64,000 nt of DNA, from the NCBI RefSeq assembly GCF_048128805.1, contig NC_136015.1:25691903-25755902 (forward strand), in the 5' to 3' direction. This DNA is from Centroberyx gerrardi (lineage: Eukaryota > Chordata > Actinopteri > Beryciformes > Berycidae). Of the stretch, positions 33,748-44,496 are shown in pieces. The position numbers and the translations under genes were made by a program. Each line of letters starts with the position of its first letter. The first letter of the stretch is position 1. Under the pieces are notes generated by a model. It was not told the DNA's origin and did not search any database. It worked only from the letters and a program-made list of their open reading frames with translations.

Positions 33748-34057
33748 AACAGTCAAACAACTCCTCCAAGTAGAAGTTATGGACCCTGAAACATCTGATG
33801 ATGAACATCTGACTGTGTATGAAAGAAACTTTGTACAAAATGGTCAAATCAAATGTATTTATAGAGCACATTTCTAATGGTGCAACCCAACATGATTTAA
33901 AGCTGCAATAAGTGACATTTTCTGACCACTAGAGGGCGACAAGAACAGCAACACATTTGTAAATAAACTCTCAGCAAAGCCACGTCTCCCTCCCTCCACT
34001 GCACTAGAGGCAAGACAATTATTATAATAAAGCACAAGAAAGGCAATATAAAATTAT
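31914..34057. repeat. Segmental duplication, copy B
   Basis: The twin of 28048-30237, with only scattered substitutions and small length changes in its repeats. It runs directly into the upstream region of V2. Confidence 0.9.
32662..32790. repeat. 43-bp tandem repeat, 3 copies
   Basis: Units start at 32662, 32705 and 32748. This is one unit fewer than in copy A. Confidence 0.93.
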
Positions 34058-34604
34058 GCAACAAATACATTTGATTCTGATTCCGTTTTTTTTTTTACCA
34101 TCATATGAATACAGCATTATACCAGTCAAGCCCTCGATTTTCCCATAAGGACTTTCTGTCAGATGGTTTTTATGCTCCACCAGTCACTCACTCACACATT
34201 GTTTCACTTCCCTTTAAGAAGCCTCTCATGCATATCAGCACAGAAGTCATATAGCACAGAGTCCTCATATAACCAGGAATATATTAAACTACATTGGAAA
34301 TAAATTAACAAATACAAATTAGTTTTGTTCACTCACTGTGAAAAAAAAACCCAAACTGATCGAAATCAGTCTCAGTTTGTAAAACATTAGCTAGCTGATG
34401 TAATAATTACCTAACTTTCAATTTATGCCCCACATTTACAAGATTAATAACTTTTTGTTTGTGTTTGTGTTCGTTTGTAAAAATTTAGCTTACATAAATG
34501 CTTAGTCAAGAGTTTGTTAAATTGATTGATCCATTTAGAAACAGCATCATCAGAGTAATCCAAGTCCCTGTTGGAGTCAGTCAGAGCATTTCCATAGAGA
34601 GCCA

Positions 34605-34651
34605 CTTTGCATCAGCAGCACCATGCTCCAGTGCTCTGGGAGAGTTTATAG
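34605..34651 (+). promoter_or_regulatory. V2 promoter
   Basis: CTTTGCAT (34605-34612) and TTTATAG (34645-34651), with the same spacing and flanks as V1. Confidence 0.75.
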
Positions 34652-34729
34652 TCCTGAGAGTTGAACACTGGATGACTGACAGCTGTCCTTCATGACAACA
34701 GAAGCCACAGAAATCCTCCTCATCAAAAC

Positions 34730-35212
34730 ATGACTTTGATCTCCATCCTCATCTGGACTCTCCTCTGCTGCTGCTTCACAGGTAAAGTCCAGAGAATCAA
34801 ACTCCTCTCCTCTATGAACATCCGTCCCTCTGAAATGAAGCGGAGAAAACCATGACGGTGGTTTATGTTTTTGTCTCTGTATCCTCAGAGTCCAGAGGCC
34901 AGGTCACAGTGACTCAGCCTGGAGCAGTGAGGTCTGCTCCGGGAGGCTCCGTCACCATCAGCTGTCGAACCAGTCCCAAGGTTTATGTTTCGAGCAGCTA
35001 CCACCATTTAGCCTGGTACCAACAGAGATATGGAGAAACTCCTAAACTTCTCATTTACTATGCTAATCAGAGAGCATCAGGGATTCCAGCTCGTTTTACA
35101 GGCAGTGGATCAGGGACTGACTTCACTCTGACCATCAGTGGAGTCCAGGCTGAAGATGCAGCAGTTTACTACTGTCAGAGTTTCCACATTATCAACAGTC
35201 AAGCTCTGTTCA
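34730..35212 (+). CDS. IgL variable gene V2 (group A)
   Basis: Leader exon 34730-34781 and V exon 34889-35212, with the leader and splice sites of V1. The V exon keeps both cysteines (TISC and VYYC) and the LAWYQQ tryptophan. CDR1 contains VYVSSSYHH and the germline CDR3 is [12 protein letters not shown]. The frame is open to the signal, so it looks functional. No J or C exon is attached to this cassette: the plus-strand sequence joins duplicated DNA to a V upstream region at about 34135, where C and J would be. V2 could serve as a donor to J2 at 43.2 kb. Confidence 0.94.
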
Positions 35213-35240
35213 CACAGTGATAAAGCGTCGTACAAAAACC
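35213..35240 (+). other. V2 recombination signal (12-RSS)
   Basis: Heptamer CACAGTG, 12-bp spacer and nonamer ACAAAAACC, identical to V1. Confidence 0.95.
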
Positions 35241-35307
35241 TCCCTCAGTCAGACTGAACTGACTGCTGCAGCTGGAAGCTACTGCAGGAACTGATACAGT
35301 TCACTGA

Positions 35308-35347
<40 letters not shown>

Positions 35348-35551
35348 CCTTGGAACTGTTCAGTCTCCACATAGAAGTATTAATAATTCTCCATGTCAAG
35401 ACATTCTGTGGAAGTCAGGGTGTGTCTCTCTCTCTCTCTCTGTGTATGTGTGTGTGTGTGTGTGTGTACGCATGTGTGTGTGATATCAGCATCCCAACAG
35501 GGAACAACTCACCCTGTTTCTGTGGAAATTATTTGTCTTTTTACTATTATG

Positions 35552-35692
35552 CAGAGGTGGAAAGTAACTAAGTATATTTACTCAAGTACTGTACTTAAGT
35601 ACAATTTTGAGGTTCTGGCACTTTACTTGAGTATTTCCATTTTGTGAGACTTTCTACTTTTTCCTCCACTACATTTATCTGACGGCTGTAGT
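35552..35692. repeat. Dispersed AGGTGGAAAGTAACTAAG repeat
   Basis: This sequence, with the internal near-palindrome AAGTACTGTACTTAAGTAC, is a common fish repeat. Further copies lie at about 44598-44733 and 47831-47966, and shortened ones at 28282-28382 and 32145-32254. It marks the shared 3' flank of the V cassettes. Confidence 0.6.
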
Positions 35693-36303
35693 TACTAGTT
35701 ATATATAGATATATCTATTAACTATATGTATAGATATATAGTTAGTTATATATAGTTATGTAACTTATACTTTGCAGAATAAGATGCAAAACATATGATA
35801 AGCTTATAAAATATGTTGCATTGTTAGAGTTTAAACTCCCCAACAGTCCGTGGCGGCCGGCCCATTGGAGCGCAGTGGGCGACGCACCAGTTGATTGACA
35901 GGCAAAAAATATATATATTATATATATATGTGAAGTGTTTTCCTATAATAGTTAAATCGGCAATGAGGAAATATGACTTAATTTCGCTATATGAAACTAA
36001 GAGTGAATTTATAATTTAGACTAATATGTAGTAGTAGTTTGTATTATCATTTATGTTTTGTCAATCAATGAGGTGAGGTGATCTGGATCCTTGGAGTAAC
36101 AGTATGAAATATTTTCAGTAAGTAATTCAAATCTATAACTGCATAAAAATACTTTTATTTAAATTCATTACAGAAGATCAAATTTGAACATGCAATGCAA
36201 AAATGAATGAAAATACACAAATATTAATCATGGAGCACACCTCATCAAGAATATACACAACACCATTAAATTCAAAACAAACATGTCTTTTTCTCTCTCT
36301 CAG

Positions 36304-36353
<50 letters not shown>

Positions 36354-36793
36354 AACAGTCAAACAACTCCTCCAAGTAGAAGTTATGGACCCTGAAACAT
36401 CTGATGATGAACATCTGACTGTGTATGAAAGAAACTTTGTACAAAATGGTCAAATCAAATTTATTTATAGAGCACATTTCTAATGGTGCAACCCAACATG
36501 ATTTAAAGCTGCAATAAGTGACATTTTCTGACCACTAGAGGGCGACAAGAACAGCAACACATTGTAAATAAACTCTCAGCAAAGCCACGTCTCCCTCCCT
36601 CCACTGCACTAGAGGCAAGACAATTATTATAATAAAGCACAAGAAAGGCAATATAAAATTATGCAACAAATACATTTGATTCTGATTTCGTTTTTTTTTT
36701 AACCATCATATGAATACAGCATTATACCAGTCAAGCCCACCATCTATTGGATGTGGATGTGTTTACTGGATGTGTGATGATGCATTACATAAT

Positions 36794-38098
36794 CCCTCCC
36801 ATCCATAGAACCCCCGCAAAGCAGCCGGGCCAGACTCTGTCTCTCCATCCACCCTGAAGCACTGTGCTGATCAGCTGTCTCCGGTGTTCACAGACATTTT
36901 CAACACCTCACTGGAGACATGCCACGTACCAGCCTGCTTCAAGACCTCCACCATCATCCCCATCCCCAAAAAGCCAAGGACCACAGGACTTAACGACTAC
37001 AGACCCGTCGCCCTGACATCTGTGGTGATGAACTCATTTGAGCGCCTTGTGCTGTCACACCTCAAAAACATCACTGACCCACTCCTGGACCCCCTGCAGT
37101 TCGCCTACAGAGCCAACAGGTCTGTAGACGATGCAGTAAACATGGCCCTCCACTTCATCCTCCAGCACCTGGACTCCTCAGGAACCTACGCCAGGATCCT
37201 GTTTGTGGACTTCAGCTCTGCCTTTAACACAATCATCCCGGCTCTGCTACAGGACAAGCTCTCCCAGCTGAGTGTGCCTGACTCCACCTGCAGGTGGATC
37301 ACAGACTTCCTGTCGGACAGGAAGCAGCACGTGAAGCTGGGAAAACACGTCTCTGACTCCCGGACCATCAGCACCGGTTCCCCTCAAGGCTGCGTTCTTT
37401 CCCCTCTACTCTTCTCCCTGTACACCAACAGCTGCACCTCCAGTCATCAGTCTGTCAAGCTCTTGAAGTTCGCGGACGACACCACCCTCATTGGGCTCAT
37501 CTCTGGTGGGACCCTGAGGCGAGCAGGAACGATTGTGGACGACCCCTCCCACCCTGGACACAAACTCTTTGAAAAACTCCCCTCTGGCAGGAGGCTGCGG
37601 TCCATCAGGACCAAAACCTCACGCCACAAGAACAGTTTCTTCCCGTCTGCAGCCGGCCTCATCAACAAGGCCCGGGACCCCCACTGACACGGACCCTTGC
37701 CCCCTCCCCCCATAGGCACCACACGCTACAGTAACCACAGTCTCCACATCTGACTCAATGCGTTCATTTACGCATTCTGTACAGTAAACATTCCTCTGGT
37801 CAATATTTTGCACATCCCTGCACTAACTGTACAGCTTTTCCATTTCACTTCAATAGCAGATACATTGCACATTTTTTTATTATATTTTTTCATATTCTGT
37901 ATTGTAAATATCTCTTTTTGTTTTTTATATTTATATTCTTGACTTTGACTTACAGTACTTGTTGTGTTTTTTTACTTCTACTTTCTATTTTTCTCCATGT
38001 TTATTGTATGCACCTACATACCAAGGCAAATTCCTTGTATTGTGAACTTTACTTGGCAATAAACCTGATTCTGATTCTGATTCTGATTCTGGTTCTGA
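36794..38098 (+). mobile_element. Rex1/Babar-like LINE, copy 1, 5'-truncated
   Basis: A non-LTR retrotransposon remnant. Its reverse transcriptase reads [42 protein letters not shown] and [14 protein letters not shown]. Its 3' end has AATAAACCTGATTCTGATTC, a tail I associate with Rex1. The frame (36884-37687) jumps from SGG to TLRRAG, losing 158 codons present in copy 2. It lacks the 5' half, so it is dead. The Rex1 label is from memory. Confidence 0.8.
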
Positions 38099-38271
38099 TC
38101 ATTACTTAACTGTCTCAAACTATCACCAGTAATTGTAAACTCCTAGTCACTTTACCCTGAGACAAGCTCAGTCTCTGTGGATTTAATGGAACCACTGTTA
38201 CCATTAAGAAAGCAACATAAAACATCTGTTATTTTTATATTAATATCCATGCAAGGAGACACAACTGATTT

Positions 38272-38400
38272 TGTGGAAAAGTCTTTATTGTCTTAACATA
38301 TTAAGAATAGCGGCGTTACTGTTGTTGCTGTCCAGGCACATGAGGGTGACCTTCATCAGCTTAGAGGACAGGAAGGCTGCAGCTGTCAATCAATCACCAG
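38272..38400 (-). pseudogene. Residual IgL constant gene (1)
   Basis: The 3' UTR with its poly(A) signal (TTTATTGTCTTAACAT on the plus strand) is followed by only a short piece of constant exon (GTCCAGGCACATGAGGGTGA, about 38330-38356). The sequence then jumps to the J-C intron (CAGCTTAGAGGACAGG). Nearly the whole exon is deleted. The same junction occurs at 45.8 and 51.05 kb, so the deletion preceded their duplication. Confidence 0.75.
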
Positions 38401-38501
38401 GCGGTTTGACACCTTTACTGTGTGAGAGTCGATTTTCCCCTTTAAGGAGTTTCTGTCAGATGGTTTTTATGCTCCACCAGTCACTCACTCACACATTGTT
38501 T

Positions 38502-38971
38502 TAGCCTGATATTCAGACTGAACGGCCATTTCGTTCCCGCTTCATTATTCAGTCTGACATTTCCTCCTTGTTAGCCGTTTTCTGTGTGGGGGGGTTTGAT
38601 TTTCCCCGAACCGATCACTAGTGACTGACGTATCCGGCCGCTCTGACGTTATTTTCAGTTACACTGATGCTGGGCGTATTTACTAACTTTACCAAGAATG
38701 TCGGTCGTTTTTGACAAAAAATATCATCTTTGTAAAGACAATATGTTGGTTAAGGAATGATTTCAACAAATATTATTCTGCCGAAACGCAAAATGAAAAA
38801 CCCGTTGCACGAACGGTTCAAACTTTAGTCCCGCCCACAAAGGCGCTGATTGGTCCGATCGTTTTTCCGATGGAGAAATCGCCGTTGAATAGAGCAACAC
38901 CAGACTCTCTGAATCACTCGACAAATCTGAAGAGTGGGCGGGTCGCGATTCAGGAGTCGGGAACCAGGCTA
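38502..38971. mobile_element. 470-bp MITE, copy 1
   Basis: It begins TAGCCTGATATTC and ends GGAACCAGGCTA, a 7-bp inverted end, and is flanked by the 9-bp duplication ACATTGTTT (38493-38501 and 38972-38980). The empty site is seen in the cassettes at 0.29, 34.2, 42.5 and 59.0 kb. It is probably hAT-like or of another class with 8-9-bp duplications. Confidence 0.88.
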
Positions 38972-39367
38972 ACATTGTTTCACTTCCCTTTAAGAAGCCT
39001 CTCATGCATATCAGCACAGAAAGAGTCCTCATATGACCAGGAATATATTAAACTACGTTGGAAATAAATTAACAAATTCAAATTAGTTTTGTTCACTCAC
39101 TGTGAAAAAAACCCCAAACTGATCGAAATCAGTCTCAGTTTGTAAAACATTAGCTAGCTGATGTAATAACTACCTAACTTTCAATTTATGGCCCAAATTT
39201 ACAAGATTAATAACTTTTTGTTTGTGTTTGTGTTCGTTTGTAAAAATGTAGCTTACATAAATGCTTAGTCAAGAGTTTGTTAAATTGATTGATCCATTTA
39301 GAAACAGCATCATCAGAGTAATCCAAGTCCCTGTTGGAGTCAGTCAGAGCATTTCCATAGAGAGCCA

Positions 39368-39414
39368 CTTTGCATCAGCAGCACCATGCTCCAGTGCTCT
39401 GGGAGAGTTTATAG
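39368..39414 (+). promoter_or_regulatory. V3 promoter
   Basis: CTTTGCAT and TTTATAG as in V1, although the V gene belongs to another group. Confidence 0.75.
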
Positions 39415-39492
39415 TCCTGAGAGTTGAACACTGGATGACTGACAGCTGTCCTTCATGACAACAGAAGCCACAGAAATCCTCCTCATCAAAAC

Positions 39493-39981
39493 ATGACTTT
39501 GATCTCCATCCTCATCTGGACTCTCCTCTGCTTCACTCAGGGTGAGAAAAAAAAAATCTATTTTTTCTATATTGTGAAAATCATTTGGAGTGTAGCTGAG
39601 TTTCACCTCTCCATCTCATGTCCAATGTTTCTTCTCTCTCCTCAGGGTCTTTTGGTCAAAACGTTGTCTTGACTCAGCCAGCAGCAAAATCAGTCCAGCT
39701 TGGTCAAACTGTCTCTATGGACTGTAAGGCCAGTCCAAAAGTTACACACCACTCTGGCTCCCAATATTACCTTGCTTGGTACCATCAGAAAACTGGAGAA
39801 GCTCCTAAACTTCTGATCTACCTAACATCAGACAGATTTTCTGGAATCTCCTCCAGATTCACTGGAAGTGGAGGAGGGAATGGAGTTGACTTCACTCTGA
39901 CCATCAGTGGAGTCCAGGCTGAAGATGCAGCAGTTTACTACTGTCAGAGTCACCACTCTATCAACAGTCAAGCTCTGTTCA
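39493..39981 (+). CDS. IgL variable gene V3 (group B)
   Basis: Leader exon 39493-39541 ([16 protein letters not shown]) and V exon 39646-39981. The V exon reads [20 protein letters not shown], with cysteine in SMDC, tryptophan in LAWYHQK and cysteine in VYYCQSHHS. The core differs clearly from group A ([25 protein letters not shown]). The leader start, the last ~80 bases of the V exon and the flanks are almost identical to group A. It is open to the signal and looks functional. Confidence 0.94.
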
Positions 39982-40009
39982 CACAGTGATAAAGCGTCGT
40001 ACAAAAACC
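39982..40009 (+). other. V3 recombination signal (12-RSS)
   Basis: CACAGTG, 12-bp spacer and ACAAAAACC, the same as V1 and V2. Confidence 0.95.
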
Positions 40010-40079
40010 TCCCTCAGTCAGACTGAACTGACTGCTGCAGCTGGAAGCTACTGCAGGAACTGATACAGTTCACTGAGGA

Positions 40080-40097
40080 CACACACACACACACACA

Positions 40098-40167
<70 letters not shown>
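40080..40167. repeat. CA microsatellite after V3
   Basis: The longest CA run of the window, about 88 bases with one CAT interruption. Each V gene is followed by such a run about 70-100 bp past its signal. Confidence 0.95.
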
Positions 40168-40169
<2 letters not shown>

Positions 40170-40987
40170 TGAGAATTTATGATGTTGTTCATAGTGTCTG
40201 TGTTCACAGACCAAGACTGGGAAGACTGGGAAGACTGGTTCAGTCCAAACTCAAACACACAGTAGTCTTGTTGTGCTCCATTCAGCCTCAGGTCAGAAAA
40301 CTGAACAACACTCTGTCAATCATGATGTTTCCTTTTAATGTTCAGGGACGACTTTATAAAATGGAAACATCATGCTCCACCGGCAGTACTTACAGGTTTA
40401 CAGTCTTATAGCTTTTACTTGGAATTTGAATGAATTCTGAATTAAATGAATGAATAAATTGTATTTATTAAAAGTGTCCTTCACCGGTTGGATGCCCAGC
40501 CCACATGGGCTTACAAGACAGAAAAGAAAAATGATAAAATGAATTATTTTTTCAACCTCAGACTCATTGACCTTGGCTCATTTTCTGTGAAGAACATATA
40601 AAAGAACACATTTTCATTGAGTGCACACTGTGCACCCCCATACACATTTATATTACATATGTGGTGATCAGGTCCACTGGACCCGAGGGTAATACAAGTG
40701 TGGAAAAGTGTGTGTGTAGGTGAAAGCAAGTAAAAATGAAATAAAAAGGTTTGCTGTGTGCCTTCACTCTGCCTGCTGTTTCAACACAGCACCAAGAACC
40801 TGTCTGCTCCCGCTTTATCCGCACTCTTTACCCTCTGCAGTGTGTGAAACTACACTAAATCTTGTGGGAACCTGCACAGTGTTATTTTGAAACATTTTAA
40901 ACATTCAGTATTTTTCCACACTCTGCTAAAATAGAGGAGACACACAACACATAAACAGCTTTGCGTGTGTTACCGCAGTCGATCAGT

Positions 40988-41176
40988 ATGGCAAAAAGAC
41001 TCTCTGCTCAGAGGGCCTTAGAAATCATTTTTGCAGAGAGAGAAGCTAGTGTGGAAGGAGCGTCTTCCACTTTGGAAGATGAAGAATTTTCCAAATATGA
41101 GGATCATGTCTCTGTCAATTCGGAGTCTGACAGTGTGTTGGAAGAAGAGGATGAGATTGACCCTATTTTTACATAA
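40988..41176 (+). pseudogene. Possible piggyBac-type transposase N-terminus
   Basis: A 62-residue frame beginning MAKRLSAQRALEIIFAERE and continuing as an acidic stretch (SVLEEEDEIDP) ends at a stop. This style of start recalls the acidic N-terminus of fish piggyBac transposases, but no catalytic domain follows. The flanks carry matched GGTCCACTGGACCCG and GGGTCCACCAGACCCGC words about 530 bp apart. The identity is tentative. Confidence 0.4.
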
Positions 41177-41780
41177 ATTGTTATGGCTGTATTGTTTTAA
41201 AAACCCAATAATGTTGTGGGTCCACCAGACCCGCAAACATTGGGTGAATAACAAAAACATGAACGCCACACAAGGGTGGAGAGAACTTAGGGGTACAAGA
41301 AATCCTGCCTTCTCTTCCACGCTTTCTCCAGAAATCTCACCAAAACAAAAACCTCTTCCTTGAACAGCCACCTCAACATATCACCCTCACAAGACCAGAA
41401 CAAATCAGGGTTTTTCTCCTGTATTATTTTAAACAAAAGATTTCTCAGGTCACTGTACCTTGTAGAATAAAAAGAAAGAATGAAATTTGTCCTCAACAAC
41501 ACCCAAATCACAAAAATAACTTTAGGAAACCACTGAGAAACAGAACCACTGTCATGTTGCTCTCACAGAGTTACTGGATATGTGAGAAAAGAATTACATA
41601 ATCCCATCTTTTCCTTCTCAGATCATCACCAGCATTTATAAAATCCTAGCAAATTAACCCTGAGACGAGTTCAGTCTCTGTGGATTTAATGGAACCAGTG
41701 TTACCATTAAGACAGCATCATAAGACATCTGTTATTTTTATAATAATATCCATGGAAACAACTGATTTGGTGAAAAGATC

Positions 41781-41786
41781 TTTATT
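41781..41786 (-). terminator. Poly(A) signal of C2
   Basis: TTTATT on the plus strand gives AATAAA on the minus strand, about 200 bp past the C2 stop. The same motif sits at 58344-58349 for C3. Confidence 0.7.
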
Positions 41787-41861
41787 GTCTTAACATATCA
41801 AGAAAAGCGGCTTTACTGTAATCAAGAAAACAATACTATTTAAACATGTAATGACTCCGGT

Positions 41862-41865
41862 GAGA

Positions 41866-41917
<52 letters not shown>
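41862..41917. repeat. GA microsatellite in the C2 3' UTR
   Basis: A GA run between the C2 stop and its poly(A) signal. C3 has an equivalent run at 58428-58464. Confidence 0.9.
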
Positions 41918-41919
<2 letters not shown>

Positions 41920-41987
41920 ACAGTGCTGAGTGCAGACTGAGAGCAGTAGCAGAGTAAAACCAGTAGCAGAAGTCCCAGTGAGTCAGG

Positions 41988-42319
41988 TCAGGACTGGGAA
42001 CACCGGTCTCTCCTCAGTGTCTCCGAGAGCGGAGACTGGGAGCCCTGGGTGGCCTCACAGGTCACAGAGCCCACCTTCCTCCACTGCTCTGCAGGGAGCC
42101 TCAGGGTGCTGCTCCAGCTGTAGCGGCCGTCCTTCTCCAGCACCCCGGGGCTCCTGCTCTCCTCCCAGCTGCTGCTGCTGCTGCTGCTGCCGTCCACCTT
42201 CCAGGCCAGCCTCCAGTCTGAGGGGAAGCCCTTGTTGGCCAGGCACATGAGCGTGGCCTTCCCCTGCTGCAGCTCCACGCTGGAGGGGGGCAGCACCGTC
42301 AGGGTGGGACGGACATCAC
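41988..42319 (-). CDS. IgL constant exon C2, complete
   Basis: A 332-bp exon encoding one immunoglobulin C1-set domain, kappa-like. It starts [19 protein letters not shown]. The domain cysteines are in [13 protein letters not shown] and SVTCEATQG, with the core tryptophan in LAWKVDG. The last cysteine, in RRDRCSQS, is placed for the disulfide to the heavy chain. Seven serines in a row follow WKVDG, six or seven of them AGC codons. The acceptor AG is at 42321-42320, and J2 lies 854 bp upstream on the same strand with matching phase. This is the only complete J-C pair in the window. A long frame on the plus strand here is a shadow. Confidence 0.97.
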
Positions 42320-43173
42320 CTAGGAGACACCGATCAGCTTAGAGGACAGGAAGGCTGCGGCTGTCAATCAATCACCGGGCGGTTTGACACCTTTACTGTG
42401 TGAGAGTGGATTTTCCCCTTTAAGGACTTTCTGTCAGATGCTTTTTATGCTCCACCAGTCACTCACTCACACATTGTTTCACTTCCCTTTAAGAAGCCTC
42501 TCATGCATATCAGCACAGAAAGAGTCCTCATATGACCACGAATATATCAAACTACATAATAAAAGGAGTACAGATTTGGAAACATTTTAAAATTTCTTTT
42601 CTAAATCAGCAAACATTTCTAACTGTATTTTAAATTAAACTAGAAACTGGAAAAATTGCAAACAAATTGGATTACAAATACATTTTTAAATAGGATTTTT
42701 TTCTTGAGGTTTGTTGAAACATAACTCTGCGTTTCTGTAAAGTTTAAACCAAAAAGAAACATGACCATAAAATTAGAAAATGTTGAAATAGCTTTTGAAA
42801 CCGTACGCCTACTTGAAGCGACAAAATAAGACATTTGTCTACATTTTCAAATATTCACAAGTTGTCAACAATCATTTAAGTGAAAATTGAAGATTAAAAA
42901 GCAATTTTGGAAAGTAGTAATGTTTTTCATTTATCTTTTCTAAAGGTCAAGTTGTTGACTTTTCACAGTATGTCTACAATGTGTAAAAACAAAAGTGTAG
43001 TCAAGCAGCTGTAAGTTAGACTCCATGGTTAAGGAGAGAAACAGAGAAAAGAAAGCTAACTGTAAGTGATGTAAGTCAACACACTGGATATTTATATCTA
43101 CTTCTAAAATTCAGACACAGGAATAAAAGCCTTAATAAATAATATGATGTTTAAAATTTGTGCAGAAACTTAC
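42320..43173 (-). other. J2-C2 intron
   Basis: AT-rich and non-coding. It begins like the C1 intron and then diverges. Confidence 0.75.
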
Positions 43174-43211
43174 TTCCAACATCCAGTCTGGTTCCTCCAC
43201 CAAAAGTCCAC
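43174..43211 (-). CDS. IgL joining segment J2
   Basis: A 38-bp J encoding [12 protein letters not shown]. The donor GTAAGT lies at 43173-43168 and the phase matches the C2 exon. The WTFG start is what kappa J segments usually have. Confidence 0.94.
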
Positions 43212-43250
43212 CACAGTGATACAAACTCATTGAGCCGCCGTACAAAAACC
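43212..43250 (-). other. J2 recombination signal (23-RSS)
   Basis: Heptamer CACTGTG (43212-43218), 23-bp spacer and nonamer GGTTTTTGT (43242-43250) on the minus strand. The nonamer is the exact complement of the V nonamer. Confidence 0.95.
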
Positions 43251-43638
43251 TCTCACTCTAGAGAGACACGGCTCTCTCACTTTGACAACAACAAACTCAC
43301 CAAAATCAGGCTGAATTTGTAAAACCTAGCTAGCTCATGTAATAACTAGCTAAATTATCACAAATAGCACAACATTCCTACATTAATCACTTTTGGTTTG
43401 TATACTGTTAAATTTGTCTTGTAGTGATATTTAATTCTCTAGCAGTGAACTTAAACAAGACAAAAGAAATTCTTGAAAAACACTTGTTTATAGACATCAA
43501 ACCAAATCTACATATTAATTAGATTAGATACATTGATAATCAAGAGTTTGTTAAATTGATTGATCCATTTAGAAACAGCATCATCAGAGTAATCCAAGTC
43601 CCTGTTGGAGTCAGTCAGAGCATTTCCATAGAGAGCCA

Positions 43639-43685
43639 CTTTGCATCAGCAGCACCATGCTCCAGTGCTCTGGGAGAGTTTATAG
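43639..43685 (+). promoter_or_regulatory. V4 promoter
   Basis: CTTTGCAT (43639-43646) and TTTATAG as in V1. It lies 0.4 kb from J2. Confidence 0.75.
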
Positions 43686-43763
43686 TCCTGAGAGTTGAAC
43701 ACTGGATGACTGACAGCTGTCCTTCATGACAACAGAAGCCACAGAAATCCTCCTCATCAAAAC

Positions 43764-44246
43764 ATGACTTTGATCTCCATCCTCATCTGGACTCTCCTCT
43801 GCTGCTGCTTCACAGGTAAAGTCCAGAGAATCAAACTCCTCTCCTCTATGAACATCCGTCCCTCTGAAATGAAGCGGAGAAAACCATGACGGTGGTTTAT
43901 GTTTTTGTCTCTGTATCCTCAGAGTCCAGAGGCCAGGTCACAGTGACTCAGCCTGGAGCAGTGAGGTCTGCTCCGGGAGGCTCCGTCACCATCAGCTGTC
44001 GAACCAGTCCCAAGGTTTATGTTAATAGCGGCAACCACTATTTAGCCTGGTACCAACAGAGATATGGAGAAACTCCTAAACTGCTCATTTACAGGGCTAA
44101 TCAGAGAGCATCAGGGATTCCAGGTCGTTTTACAGGCAGTGGATCAGGGACTGACTTCACTCTGACCATCAGTGGAGTCCAGGCTGAAGATGCAGCAGTT
44201 TATTACTGTCAGAGTTTCCACTATCTCAACAGTCAGAATCTGTTCA
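43764..44246 (+). CDS. IgL variable gene V4 (group A)
   Basis: Leader exon 43764-43815 and V exon 43923-44246, with the same leader as V1. Both cysteines and the tryptophan are present. CDR1 contains VYVNSGNHY and the germline CDR3 is [13 protein letters not shown]4 is the nearest V to J2/C2, in opposite orientation. Joining would invert about 1 kb (43212-44246). It looks functional and is the best candidate for expression with C2. Confidence 0.95.
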
Positions 44247-44274
44247 CACAGTGATAAAGCGTCGTACAAAAACC
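44247..44274 (+). other. V4 recombination signal (12-RSS)
   Basis: CACAGTG, 12-bp spacer and ACAAAAACC, identical to V1. Confidence 0.95.
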
Positions 44275-44341
44275 TCCCTCAGTCAGACTGAACTGACTGC
44301 TGCAGCTGGAAGCTACTGCAGGAACTGATACAGTTCACTGA

Positions 44342-44395
<54 letters not shown>

Positions 44396-44451
44396 CCTTG
44401 GAAGTATTAATAATTCTCCATGTCAAGACATTCTGTGGAGGTCAGGGTGTG

Positions 44452-44496
<45 letters not shown>

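Noticed and set aside
34498-34695. A 65-codon frame repeated upstream of V2, V3, V5 and V6
   Set aside because: It covers the V promoter (octamer and TATA-like box) and is conserved only because the cassettes are duplicated. No protein family is recognisable.
38711-39067. Frame of 118 codons repeated at 38.7, 46.2 and 51.4 kb
   Set aside because: It runs through the 470-bp MITE and its flank. Copies are identical by duplication and have no recognisable protein.
40014-40258. Minus-strand frames of cysteine-valine repeats (also near 29.7, 33.5, 36.2 and 47.5 kb)
   Set aside because: They are translations of CA/GT microsatellites.
41930-42250. Plus-strand frame of 106 codons over C2 (and over C3)
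   Set aside because: It is a shadow of the constant exon on the minus strand. Its polycysteine run is the AGC serine run read backwards.
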